Origin: Utricularia gibba
Lineage: Eukaryota; Streptophyta; Magnoliopsida; Lamiales; Lentibulariaceae
Direction: 5' to 3'
Length of the DNA: 64,000 bases
Assembly: GCA_002189035.1 (NCBI GenBank)
Contig: NEEC01000002.1
Coordinates: forward strand, 4,673,001 to 4,737,000
In this document: positions 12,360 to 23,483 of the stretch, piece by piece
Position numbering within the stretch: position 1 is the stretch's first letter
How the letters are laid out: each line of letters opens with the position of its first letter
Translations under genes and position numbers: made by a program
Notes under the pieces: model-generated
What the model saw: the letters and a program-made list of their open reading frames with translations, nothing else
Told to the model about the DNA's origin: nothing
Database searches by the model: none

Positions 12360-13330
12360 GAAATATTTAATCGCTATGATGACAAATTTCCTTTGATTTT
12401 GTGATATCATTTTTCATGGTTGGCCAGTAATATCCACTCCTTATTGCTTTTCTTCATAGAGATCGTATCCCAATATGATTGCTGCACTCTTCCTTGTGCA
12501 AATCGGTAATTAGTTCTTAGGATTGTTCTTTTCTAATACTCCTTAGTAGGAGTCTATCAAAGAATTTCTTGTAGAGAATTCCATCAAGCAATGTATATCT
12601 TTTTGTCCTAACCTCTAGTTTTCAGGCTTCTAGTTTGTCAATTGGATTTTCCCCGATTTGTAGGTACTGAAGGTGACATCCAATCTTAACGACAGGTCTG
12701 GGGAGGAATATTGCTTATGGGTTGGTGAGAAATATGATTAACTGCTTGCAGGGTCATTGAGGACTTGTCTCATAACCGGATGACCACACTCCCCTTTCTC
12801 AAATCCTAAAACCCTATGGCAAATCAGGCCAAACTCTACGCCAGTATATTTTCCTCATGAGCCACGTGTGATAGGGTGAACTCTTTAAAGATATTTGCAA
12901 GTTCCTTCACCTTAACAAATATAAAGCCATCAAAGGATCATGAGTTTCGTACTCGTCTGAAAATTGCCCTTTCACCAACCGCAAATCGGTATAGATATCG
13001 AGTTCTGTGACTCCAAGTTCCTTGGCCATCTTCATTCCCTTGATTAGAGCTTCATACTCGACTATGTTGTTGGTGGAGGGAAATAAAAATTTCACAATAA
13101 AGTAGATATAATCTCCATCCTAATTTTTTATATATATTCCTCCTCCAACCCCGTTATATGTCAACCCATCAACATACATAGTGCATCGATCATTGACTTC
13201 CATGAATCGGTTAGTCGTCCTAGTCATCTCCACTACGAAATCGGTGAGTGACTGAGATTTGATTGCTATTCTTGACTTGAATTTGATATCCATAGTGCTT
13301 AACTCGACTGCCCATCTGATATCTTATCTT
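12360..13330 (-). pseudogene. Tat-lineage Ty3/gypsy pol remnant: integrase zinc finger, archaeal-type RNase H, end of RNase H
   Basis: Read on the - strand from 13330 down. RWAVELSTMDIKFKSR is the end of the RT-linked RNase H and joining region. YVDGLTYNGVGGGIY, then STNNIVEYEALIKGMKMAKE with an ELDIYTDLRLVKGQ core, is the second 'archaeal' RNase H that marks Tat (Ogre/Retand-like) elements. Further left, about 12380-12610, frames resembling LLDGILYKK and RSGYYWPTMK fit the integrase HHCC region. The reading is broken by stops (one just after GIYIKN) and frame changes, so it is a dead fragment. The protease of probably the same element is at 17.4-17.7 kb, with other elements in between. Confidence 0.65.
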
Positions 13331-13355
13331 GTGGAGATATATGTATGTTCCAAAT

Positions 13356-13707
13356 CTTATCTATATCATATCTTTTATTTTGATTTTAATCGATATTAAT
13401 CTCAAAATAACTCTCTATTTAATTTATCCACTTTACCAATTACATCTCATGTAATTGTGTCATTCTATTTTATATCGTTGAGTGACTCCACTATTGTGTA
13501 TGACCCTATAGCCTTCTTCAATCAAGGACGTAATAATGACTTTATTAATTAATTCTTAATTGATTAAGTCCATCATTATCGATCATGAGTGATGTCTAGT
13601 AACAAATCATGATCCTCAAGATGTAAGAATAATTAGGTGAACTGATTGAGTTTTTCTATGACCAGCCACCATGCAATGAACAGCTTTTATCATACTTATG
13701 TATCATT
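13356..13707 (+). repeat. LTR fragment, inverted relative to the 13.85-15.29 kb LTR
   Basis: This stretch is the reverse complement, with roughly 10-15% differences by eye, of 14577-14943. Shared words include GACCAGCCACCATGCAATGA, ATTACATCTCATGTAATTG and ATTAATTCTTAATTGATTAAG. It is best read as a piece of the same LTR family in the opposite direction. It abuts chromovirus integrase sequence at about 13716. Confidence 0.7.
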
Positions 13708-13715
13708 TGATACCA

Positions 13716-13853
13716 AAATGATCAAAATTACTACGGATGTTGTGGTTGTAGTTCAAAAGAATTTAAGGATAGCTCAAAATAGAATGAAAGAATGGGTTGA
13801 TATGCATAGAAGGCCATTGGAGTTTATAGTTGAAGACTTTGTGTTAGTGTATG
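13716..13853 (+). pseudogene. Chromovirus (Ty3/gypsy) integrase C-terminal fragment, left part
   Basis: In-frame peptide with NLRIAQNRMKEW and HRRPLEFIVEDFVLV, the conserved stretch before the chromovirus integrase GPY/F domain (family form: QxRxKxYADxRRRxLEFxVGDxVFLKV). The frame is cut at about 13850 where a copia-like LTR begins, and similarity resumes at 15302 with LKVTPMKDV. Confidence 0.7.
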
Positions 13854-15291
13854 TGTTCTAGAGACAATCAACTCATTGGCAAATCTTATCTTTTGATATT
13901 TACTTTGAATTGCGATCAAATTTATATCATTGATAAAATCCTCTACTTAATCTATGTGCTATAGAAATTGTGATGGGATCATAATGTGAGGTTCTTCAAG
14001 CACTCATGATCAAGTTAAATCTCCCTGGCTATAGTATTTGTGAAATGAGGATATCACAAATACGGATAAGCTGGCACACATTGAGTTCCCTAAACTGTTT
14101 AGGAAATGGTTCTCACAATTGATGTAATGAGATTACTAGAATTTATGTGTGGGTGTCAATTAGAGAATCGATTCATTGGATGACTCATCTTCGAGATGCT
14201 ACTATGGGAAGCTAACCAAGTGTCAGTAGCAAGATCTCGAATATGACAGCCGTGCAAGTAAGCTTAGACTTGAGGTCAACAAAGTTATCTTGATCTTAAG
14301 CTCACATTTTTGCTCAATACTAATGGGAGCCTAACCATGGCTTGCCTAGTATGGATGAGTAGGGATGTGACTCCTTAAGGTTGGAGATAGTTGATTGATC
14401 AATAAAGGATTCACCACTCATGTTAGCAATGAGATCATATCTCAAGTAATTGCATCAAAGCCTAACATTAAGTCCTGAGCCCAGGGTAGTGACACTCGAA
14501 TTGTTTGAGTAGATCATTGAGTGTTAGTGCTTGAATGCAATTATAAGTTCGATACATCAGAAAGACACACACCCATGTTCTGGTATTGAATGAGATATAA
14601 GTATGATGAAAGCTGTTCATTGCATGGTGGCTGGTCATGGAAAGGCTCAATCAGTTCACCTGATTATTCTTTAATCTTGAGGATCATGATATATTGCTAG
14701 ACATCACTCATGATCGATAATGATGGACTTAATCAATTAAGAATTAATTAATAAAGTCATTATTACGCCCTTAATTGAGGAAGCCTATAGGGTCACACAC
14801 AATAGTGGAGTCACTCATCGATATGAAATAGAATGACACAATTACATGAGATGTAATTGGTAAAGTGGATAAATTAATTAGAGAATTATTTTGAGATTAA
14901 TATTGATGAAGCTCAAAATAAAAGATCTCATATAGATATGATTTGATATGTCACAAAATATCTATCAAAAGATTTAGATCTTGAGATCTGCTCCAAGGTC
15001 TTCGTGCTCTACGAGACTAATCCACAAGTAGGCGTTTTTCTCTACTACCACCTGAGAAATTCGACCAACATTCAAGAGCCTTGAGAAGGTTATCGACGGA
15101 GTGCTCCACGTGTGGATACCATAGAGGCCGTCTGCTATTGGCGGTTGGTGAACAACGGAGTCATCTAAAAGGTACTTTGAACATCCATATGTCTGATGTA
15201 TACCGTATTCCAATATCTGCGTTGGGGGTTTCTCAAAATTTTTAAAATTCCGCTGCTTTTGAAACATACGATGTCTACGAGAAACCCAACA
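13854..15291 (-). mobile_element. Copia-like LTR (about 1.44 kb, probably solo) inserted in a chromovirus integrase gene
   Basis: On the - strand it starts TGTTGGGTTTCTCGTAGACA and includes AGCAGCGGAA, a start pattern common in plant copia LTRs. It ends CTCTAGAACA, so it is bounded by TG and CA. It interrupts an otherwise continuous integrase reading frame. I could not find a clean 5-bp target duplication: the left flank is GTATG and the right flank TTTTG. No internal copia coding sequence adjoins it, which favours a solo LTR. Confidence 0.65.
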
Positions 15292-15301
15292 TTTTGTATA
15301 T

Positions 15302-15720
15302 CTCAAGGTTACTCCAATGAAAGATGTATCCCGGATCAAAAGACCAAATAAACTTGCTCCGACATATATTGGTCCATACCAAATTGAGAAAAAAATTGGA
15401 TCAGTGGCATATATGCTAAGGTTACCTGAAGAGTGTGCCTGAATACACAACATTTTCCATGTTTCTCCACTACAAAAATGTTTGGATACCGACCAACATA
15501 AGGTGATTTCTGAATATATTGTTGTTGATGATCAACTATCCTACATAGAAGCACCAATCAAGATACTTGATAGACAAGAAAGGAAATTGAGAACTAAGGT
15601 GATTCCTATGGTGAAGGTTCAATGGTCGAATCATAGTACATGAGAGGCTACCTGGGAGGTTGAATCTCAGATACTCGTGGAAATTCTGCAGTTGGTATAG
15701 ATAACTTTAATCGAGTTTCG
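15302..15720 (+). pseudogene. Chromovirus integrase GPY/F and chromodomain, right part
   Basis: Continues the integrase broken at 13853. It reads LKVTPMKDV, KLAPTYIGPYQIEKKIG, IHNIFHVSPLQKCL, then the chromodomain-like YIEAPIKILDRQERKLR, IPMVKVQWSNHST and EATWEVES. Two in-frame TGA codons (after EECA near 15440, and after NHST near 15643) disable it. The sequence TTTCGAGACGAAACT just after it matches the usual end of chromovirus pol before the polypurine tract. Confidence 0.75.
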
Positions 15721-15745
15721 AGACGAAACTCAAAATAAGGTGAGG

Positions 15746-16867
15746 TGATTGGGGATTCAAGCTTTAAAGATTTTGCTCTTTAGTTTTAACTTGTTCTACT
15801 TCATACTAGCCTAACTAATCAAACATATCCAAGTGACCACCATTGCGTGTGTTCCACGTGCCATCTTGCATGTGCACCACATGTCCTCTTGCATGTGCAC
15901 CACGTGTCCTCTTGCATGTGCGCCACTTGTACGGCATGCATGTGTGCCACATGTAGTTATTTTTGAGTTTTACAAAGGCGAGGAGGAGAGGTTGGAAGTA
16001 AAGGTTATAGTACCTTTAGTGAACGAAGCTTTAGATTTGGTTTAAAGTCTAAGGTATTAAGATAAGTGTCATGATTTCTTTTGAAGCTTACTTATCTTTG
16101 AAATTGATTCATGAAAAGTTATGTGCCTATGTGATGTTGGTGTTTAATTTCCATTACTTTGGATGTGATTATATCTATGCTCAAAACTCTTTTATGTTGC
16201 ATGAAAGTTCTAATAGGGAGTAGGTTATTTTGTGTTATTTAAAAAAAAAGCTATATTTGCGTCCCAAAAGTATGATTCTTTTCACTGATAGCCACCCCTA
16301 TTATTATTATTATTATTAAGATGATATTGCAATATGTATTTCTATGTACTATGTGATAAACAAGCTAGGAAAGAATTAGGCATCATATATAAGTGGAAGG
16401 ATAAAAAAGTATGAAAGTTATGCAAGATATGATATGATATGTTATGCATGGCTTGAGTTTGTGGTTCTATAGTCGAAGGTGGCTCTCTTGAGTGCGGAAC
16501 CATGGACAAGGGTACCTTATGTCTCACCTATCATGAACTGATGGCAAGGCCATGACAAGATTGACATGAAAAGTGAGAAAAAATAGCAATGAGGACTTAC
16601 ATTGTGTTTCAAGTTTCTTTTATAAACTCTTTATATTATTTCTTGATTTGACTTGTTTTAAAACTCAAAAGCATGACCACTTTTTTATTTATTTTAGGGG
16701 ATAAAGGGAGCTAGTAGAGCTCTAGTGATCAACCATGCTTACATATGTAATTACCCAATTTAATATTATTGGATCTTGTTATGAAAGACACCGTGAGTTC
16801 TAATGTTTTAGCTAGGACTGGGTGGGCTCGACTCATCTTTACTGGGCCCTAACAATGGGTTGTGACA
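15746..16867 (+). mobile_element. Chromovirus 3' LTR
   Basis: Begins TGATTGGGGATTC directly after the purine-rich AATAAGGTGAGG that follows the pol end. It ends GGGTTGTGACA, a common plant chromovirus LTR end. Length is about 1.12 kb. The boundaries are inferred from position and the TG/CA ends. No 5' LTR was found because the left part of the element is missing. Confidence 0.55.
15855..15947 (+). repeat. Four-copy 23-bp tandem repeat with E-box/G-box cores
   Basis: Units start at 15855, 15878, 15901 and 15924 (the last is 24 bp). Each begins with a CACGTG, CACATG or CACTTG hexamer and has CTTGCATGTG or a close variant in its middle. A fifth partial unit (CACATGTAG) follows. The array lies inside the chromovirus 3' LTR. 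Confidence 0.85.
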
Positions 16868-17369
16868 CTAGGTTATGCATAGAGGGCATACGAACTTACA
16901 TGAACCAACCAAGGTGCTTGGCAACATAACATCCTTGTCATTTTGCGGTTAATGAAGTTGGTTTGAATCGAGAAGAAGAGATGGCCCAGGGATTTGGATG
17001 TGCACCCCGTTTGACAATCGACATCTGAGCTAGCATACAAATGCGCTTGCCACCATGCTTGTCAATGGCATGGGTGTGTACCCTTGCTCGTGCTGCTGAT
17101 TTCGCATGCTATTGATGTGCTTGTAGTTGTATTATTTCCTTGGAAAGAGTTGTGAGCATGTGTCGGGCATGAATCCTATTTGGAATTGAAGGAGAACAAA
17201 AGTGAATCTTATTACGACTACCATATGGCAAACATTGATAGGTTTGTCATAAACCACAAGAAACATTGCTTTCTGGAGATGATACTCCTCGTTAGAAACC
17301 GACCAATCATTCTTTTTGTGAAAACTACGACACAAAACCTATTATGGTCTGCGATATCCATTGCTGGAG

Positions 17370-17745
17370 TTTAGCCTAATACCCCTCTAATGATGCGAGC
17401 AACTCGGCCACCTGCTTCTTCATGATGTTGTAGGAGTATTCCTGATCAATAAGAATCCTTCTCACTTTTGTACTCCCGCATATCCTAGCCACTACCAAGG
17501 GTTCATTTCAAGTCATGGGGCCGACTGGGATATCTCTATCACCGTAAACAATCTATTTCCTTTCCCAAGCATCAGGTCGATTTTTTCCGATTTCGAAAAC
17601 TTCTCCCTCCCATACTTCATCGAGATACCTCTTCTTTGCCTTTCCGGATTCATCAATTTCGGTGCCCCCGACATCACATGTATTTTGCGAATATAGGGGG
17701 GACTTTCTTATACGTGGTTAGTATCCCTTGAACTTTTCATGTGTG
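17370..17745 (-). pseudogene. Tat-lineage gypsy protease-region remnant
   Basis: On the - strand, readable pieces include EISQSAP, PLVVARICG, KVRRILIDQEYSYNIM and KQVAELLASLEGY, separated by stops and a frame change. They resemble the segment around the aspartic protease of Tat/Ogre elements (form: ALVIxxxIAxxxVxRILVDNGSSADIL). The catalytic D is present but the following NGSS is not, so this is a weak, decayed copy. Its strand and order relative to the RNase H at 13 kb fit one interrupted element. Confidence 0.45.
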
Positions 17746-18347
17746 TGAGATAAGTGGTGTGTTTTTATTGACCATCTTTAAAAATATAATATATATTGAT
17801 ATGTATGTATACAATTTTTTATTTTTTATAAAATAATATACATATATATGTACAATTATAGTTAAACTTATTATAGTTAAAATAATTACATAATAATATA
17901 AATTCAGTTTATTAATAATATCTAAATTTTATACAATACAATTCTTTCAAAATTTTCTATATTATTAAAAATATTTAATATCAAAAAAATTTTATATTAT
18001 ATTTGTAAAAAATTAGGAAGCCATATTTTAAATTATTTAATGTATATATTACAAAAATTAAAACTAAAATAAATCATGTTTTTCAAAAAACTTTATTTTT
18101 AAACAAATTAATATAAATTTGTTTAAAAAAATAATCTTTTAAAAATGAATTAAAATATCACAGATAATGATTTTTCCAATTTTATATTCCTATATTCCAT
18201 TTGAAAAAACTTTTTAAAAGGTAATGATTAATATGAAGTTATTTGACCTATGTTTTTTATTTAAATTATTTATTATTTTTAAAAAGTGAAAACGATTATT
18301 TTTTTAATAAAATACATTGTATAAATTATATGTGAATTTTTATTATT
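17746..18347. other. Extremely AT-rich spacer
   Basis: Roughly 0.6 kb made almost entirely of A/T runs with scattered ATATAT and TTAAAA words. No coding frame, no clear inverted terminal repeats and nothing recognisable. It could act as matrix-attachment-like DNA, but that is only inference from composition. Confidence 0.5.
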
Positions 18348-18540
18348 TTAAATCAGTGCATAAATCAGGTCTAACGCTGGGAAAACACTGCAGTCAAATA
18401 AATTATTATAAATTTTTTTAATTTATACATTGTATAAATTATTATTTTAATGATTACCTGCCGAGACCTATCACCAACCTCCTTTGCTGCGGCCTTGTAA
18501 AGCCTGTTCACATGCATCGGATGGTTTTTCTTTCTTGCCA
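18348..18540 (-). pseudogene. Broken copy of the 3' end of the GW/WG-repeat gene
   Basis: Closely matches 28419-28565 plus the 22.92-22.94 kb flank of the copia element. On the - strand it reads KEKPSDACEQALQGRSKGGW then TGA (stop at 18473-18471). The 28.5-kb copy reads EEKPSDAWEQASQGAWGSSNGGW-stop in two overlapping parts. Two tryptophans of the GW motifs are lost here (W to C, and GAW to GR). About 55 bp of AT-rich sequence (about 18393-18447) replaces a short unique piece. The repeats upstream in the gene are absent, so this is a truncated duplicate. Confidence 0.7.
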
Positions 18541-19042
18541 GAAAATCCACCTAGTTGTCCATACTTATGGAATATGAACATTATTCTAAAATAAAAAAAA
18601 TACTTTTCTATACTTTTTTAAAAATCCTAATTGTCGATAATCAGAGTAATTATAGAAAAGAATTACATTCTACATTTAGGTAATATTTGGTATTATTTCA
18701 CTTATTTCCAAAAAAATATCTGTTTTGAAGCTGTACACTATCTATTAGAGTGTGTTAAAAATGGGTTCAATCTATGCTTCGATTTATTTTTTATTTTGGT
18801 TAAAAATTTTTTTATAACGAATGGAATTCAATGTGAATTTATTATTTTTAAATAAAAATAATATTTATAAGATGTTTTTTCAATTTTAAAAAAATCGTGG
18901 AATTGAGTTATACATGATTTTGAAAAGCTGGCAATCACTTTATGAAGTTGGAGCGATTTAGGTATGCTCCACACAGTCACTTTCTGGAAAATGACTTGTG
19001 TAATACTTTTTGTTATTCCCTCACATTCATGCATTCGTCAAG
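18541..19042. other. Spacer downstream of the WSD gene
   Basis: AT-rich, with no supported gene. The part next to 19042 would contain the 3' UTR of the - strand acyltransferase gene. Confidence 0.5.
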
Positions 19043-21042
19043 TCACTGCCTGGCGGCGGCGGCGGCGGCACTCTTCATGACAGCTTCCTTCATGATTTGA
19101 AGCGAGTTCTGGAAATCGTCACAGACCTGATGGGGATCAGTTATCACCCGATTGTCGACCGCCATGAACACCGCCAACTTTTTCCCATAGGTTTGGAAGT
19201 GGATCACCAAGGGCTGAATACAAGTAACGTTCCATCTTTCCGAATCACAACAGTACACCTATTTCGTCCTTCATACCAGAAATTGGATGCTTACCCAGGG
19301 AGCTCCACTGACGGCTGCGGCGAGGTAAGTGAGGGGATGCCCCAAGAAGTTGATCTCCTCCGCAGGTCCAGGGATGTTAGAGACGGCAAGTGTTAAGTGT
19401 GCAGATAAGTTACCGATGAAACGAGTTACGACCTGGGAATTCGTTCCAGTTAAACTATAAAAAGACTAGGAGGAAGTTTGTCTTTCTGTGTTTGAAATTG
19501 AGAAAGGAAAATGAGAAGATATGAATGAAAGCGTACGTACATCCCGTCCCAGAAAGAGGTAGAGGAAGGGCTGCATAGCGTAGTACTGGATTCGGGGTAG
19601 CCATGACAGCTTCTTTCGATCCATGACCGCCTTAGAATCACGTACGTGAGCCAAGGGGTCCTCTTCGGTGCTCAGTTTCATGGGAACTATCATGAAGCTG
19701 ATCAAGTTCCCCCACATCTTCAGTTCCCGCATCTTCCTTCCATCTCGTATCGTCTCGAGTGTTTCACACTGAAGAACCAACCAGAAAGTTTTTAAAGGAA
19801 ATGGGATGGGAATGCACAAGAAAATCTTTCAAGTTGCTTACTTCGACCATAGCAGTTGGGCGTAGATTGAATGGTAAGAGTGCCCTTATACGGGGTTTCT
19901 TGAGGTGATTGTTGATCTTCTGCTTGGCCTCTGCGCCATTTCCTTCCTTCTCTGATACAATGCGGAGTTTCAGAATGATCTTTTTGTTGAAGGGGAGGAG
20001 CAGAAATTCACTTTACCATATCTGATTCTCTCAAGATAACCAGCGATGGCCGCCTGAGTCATCCCCAAGAAGACGTCGTTGGCCGTCTGCCAAAAGAATC
20101 CAAATTACAGATTCTCATTTCAGTAAAAAGGGTACAGGAGTAGAACAGAAAAAATTACCGCTTTTAATGAATTCTTGATAAGCTTAACATCCTCGAAACT
20201 GCGAACGCGGTGGACATATCTCATGTGAGAAGCGGGGTTCTCCATCTTGACCCAGGGCTGGTCCGGATCCGGGTTGATCGGATTCGGAGAGTCTTTCAAG
20301 AAGAGAACAGTAGCGATGTACTCCACAATGTCCATGACAGTGTAGTAAACAATCTGGAGCATTCTCCAAAACATCAGGGCCGCAGACAGGACACGCCCGT
20401 TACTGTTACCTTTCCGACGTTGACGTCGAACCGGAGTCCGAAGAACCGGCAACGCTTCGGGATCGGAGATTTTCCTTGCACAGGCGGAAATGATCGACAT
20501 GAGCGATGCGCCGTCGCCCACGGCGTGATGGAGCTTGAGCACCGCGGTGGAGGTGGCGTTGGTGGTCTTCACGTTGAGTATATGGAGCTCCCACAAGGGC
20601 TTGGAGCAGTCCATCGAAACATCCGCAATGGCCGATATGAAGTCCTCCACCAACTTATCCCCATCTCCGGTTACTTGGTCTATATCTGGCACCAGAACGT
20701 GCTCGTCGATGCTGGGTGTTGTCCGTTTCCACGACATTTTCAGACGCTTTTTATCCTCCATAACCTGGGAAACAGAGAATATCAGACACCACCCTCCTCC
20801 TCAAAATGATCCAAGAAGCAACGCCTGCCGGCTCACTCGCCACTCACCAGGATGCTGGAGAAGGGAGGATGCCTGATCAGTGTTTCTGACGCCAGATGCT
20901 TCACGAGCGCCACCTCCAGTGGCGTATCGAACCCCATGACTAAGACCACACACAGGTTGAAGTTGTACGTATGCATCATTCTGGCGTAGGGGTCGGTGCT
21001 CACCATTTCTTCATCACCCTTCCCCGTCATTCTCTCAGACAT
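19043..21042 (-). CDS. WSD1-like wax ester synthase/diacylglycerol acyltransferase (7 exons, 505 aa)
   Basis: Bifunctional-type O-acyltransferase that joins fatty acyl-CoA to a long-chain alcohol or diacylglycerol, normally at the ER for cuticular wax or storage lipid. Exons (-): 21042-20848, 20764-20159, 20086-20017, 19951-19842, 19768-19541, 19432-19295, 19213-19043. All use GT-AG and keep frame, giving 505 residues (family about 480-500). The active-site HHxxxDG is HHAVGDG at 144-150, preceded by KPLWELHI near 119-126. Later landmarks are TANDVFLGMTQAAI, NLRPT, WGNLISFMIVPMKL, the NIPGPAEEINFLGHP block and CDDFQNSLQIMK. The C-terminus ends in a run of six Ala encoded by a GCC repeat (19057-19074). 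Substrate preference cannot be read from sequence. Confidence 0.92.
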
Positions 21043-22943
21043 ATATCATCACCGTCTCCCCATCTTCTCGCTTTATAGGCGAGGGGCTTCAACTCAAAAA
21101 ATCAACCAACAACTTTTCATTGAAAATAAATGGCATAAAATAATTCTTAATATTCAAAATTTTGAAAAAAAAAACTCATTAAAAGTTCAAAAAATCTAAA
21201 TAGAAGTTCATGATTATGACGGATATCAGTTAAATATCTCCATCATCTGCCTGTTGGTGGAATACTCCTATGCAAAAAGTAGGTTTGAAGAAGAATACCT
21301 CTAATGTTAAAAGTATTAGTTAAATACCCTTTTTTATTTTAATATTTAATTATTTTATTATATATAGATTTAAAGAAATGAATATAAATTGTATATAAAA
21401 TATTTTTTATATATTAAAAATAATTATTGCATAATTATTTACAAAATATAAATATCTAATACTAAAAATTTAGTATATTGCATAATCACTTATTATGTAT
21501 ATTTTAATGTTATTAAAGTAATAAAATCCTATTATTAATATTTATTAATTTTGTTTCAAAAACTTTTTAAATATATAATTAATGTGTATCCGCATCCAAT
21601 ATGTAACACATAAGTTAACAATCTTGTTAGTTGAATATTTTTTATATATTATTATAATTTATATCTTTTAATATAGTCCAATATTTCTAAAATTATTAAA
21701 TATTATATATTACTTTAAAAATGTATGTGATTATTTAATTTAGTAAATTATCAAACTAAAATAAAATTATTTTTAATCAGTTATTAAAAAATATTTTGGT
21801 GATTGTAGGAGACAAACTAATTTGGAAATATAATAAAATTGAATCAAGTATTATTTAAAAAAATATGTATATAAATGTATTTTGATAAAATATATTTAAT
21901 TATTTTTAGTTTAAAAAATATATAATCATTTTTTTATTAATTTTTCTCACTTAAACAAGGGCAATCAACCAATGTACAAATAAAAAAAGAGGTATTTGGC
22001 AAATCACTTTTTCTGAGAGGGTACTTTGCTAAAAACCCGCCTCCTTCCTCTCTAAATTTATTGGGCTGTCCGGAATGAATGTGATGAGAGCAACTGACGT
22101 CATGTCAGGTACCCACTTACCATTCCAGTAGATGTCCTGATTGAAACCAGAAAACTATTCCTTACTAGGTATGTTCATGTGCACGGTTCGTTCAGCTACT
22201 AATAACAACCGAAACCTATGTTTTTAAAGCAGTATTACAAACCCAACCGATATGGGTTCGGTATGCTTGAATTTCAAGTGTAACATAATCCCTGTGGTGG
22301 CATGGTAATGCCATATCAATCATGAGATCTTGCTAAAAAACAATGTCGGAGCGGAGCAATGTGAACTGGCACAGATGAGAACACATGATTCGGGAAGTAG
22401 GGAGCATAAGAGGTAAGAGGGTGGGGTCAGGGGTCAGGTATGCTGTTTCCTGCCCTTTCCACTTGCACAAAGGGGTGTTAAGGACTCGACTGAACTTGGC
22501 AAAATAAGTTTGTGAACCAGTTGCAGCAGCATGGTGATTGGTGAGTGAGTTTCAGGGTACCCACGGGCACGGCATCCAACTCGCCCGAGCATCTGCATGG
22601 AGGGAATCAATTGGAAAGTTGTAGGTGAGCATCGCCTTGCAGTTTCAGAGGGGAGAACTGTGATTTGAAAGTGGAGACAAGCATCAACGTGACAATTTAT
22701 TGTGGTGGCAGACGAGATGGAAGTAGTTGCACTGATATGCATTACAAGGTACGCCTAGTCAAAGCATGAGGTTGATTCCAGCTAGTCACACAATAAAGTC
22801 TCCTTCAGCATGCACAAACACAGGCAGATTTTATGATGGTGTACAAGTTCAAATTCTTACTGCGCTTTCGAAGAGAAAGTAAACAGTCCCTCTTTGTTTA
22901 CACAAGCAAAACATCTAGAATCCGATTTTAAATCAGTGTATAA
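21043..22943. other. Upstream region of the WSD gene and AT-rich spacer
   Basis: 21.1-22.0 kb is very AT-rich. 22.0-22.9 kb is of normal composition and contains a palindromic TGACGTCA-type site (AACTGACGTCATGTCAGG near 22092-22110), a bZIP-like core. A 102-codon - strand frame at 22434-22742 has no recognisable family and is not called. This flank continues into the copy of the GW-gene 3' region that the copia element interrupts. Confidence 0.45.
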
Positions 22944-23356
22944 TGTTGACGGTTGAAGGTGAACAAGAGTAAAGACAACATCATTCGGTAAGCAACACAG
23001 GAGGGTCGAGTTTGGAGATGTTGAGAACGACAGAAGAAAGAGAAAGAAGAAGATGCTACATGGACCGTAATGCTATGAAATGGGCCGCTGAAAGTACTTC
23101 AACTAGCAAGACGTATTTGGAACCATTCAAGGCCCAACGAGAGAGTGTCATGGCTACTGAACTGGAGGATCAGCAACGGCTACCTCCCACGGCATAGGCT
23201 ACCGTTATAGACAAACTTGTATATAAATATCTATGTTCATTTCCAAAAATGTAAGCCAAGCTTTCCATATCAAAGCCTGTGTCCAGAACAACATATGCTT
23301 CACTCTACTACATTTGCTCTCCTCCGTTAAAGCACATACCTCAGTTATTGCTATCA
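22944..23356 (+). repeat. Copia 5' LTR (413 bp)
   Basis: Pairs with 27979-28418. The two differ by scattered substitutions and a ~20-bp segment present only in the 3' copy near 28107-28126, bounded by a repeated GGACCG. The following bases TGGTGAACCCAACG occupy the primer-binding position but do not match the usual TGGTATCAGAGC of initiator Met tRNA. Confidence 0.9.
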
Positions 23357-23483
23357 TGGTGAACCCAACGTGAAGAAAGCAGCACAACACCGACAACCTT
23401 CAAAAACTGGTTTGAAACTCCAAACTCCACACTTGTTATTGCAAGGTTCTATCTTCTGCACCCCTGCAAGCATCAAATTCACC

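Noticed and set aside
15855-15947. Possible CRISPR-like array
   Set aside because: Units are contiguous with no spacers, inside a plant LTR; an ordinary minisatellite.
20210-20809. 199-codon + frame
   Set aside because: Antisense shadow of WSD exon 2, which has the HHAVGDG site.
22434-22742. 102-codon - frame in the WSD upstream region
   Set aside because: No recognisable domain, no splice support; composition like intergenic DNA.
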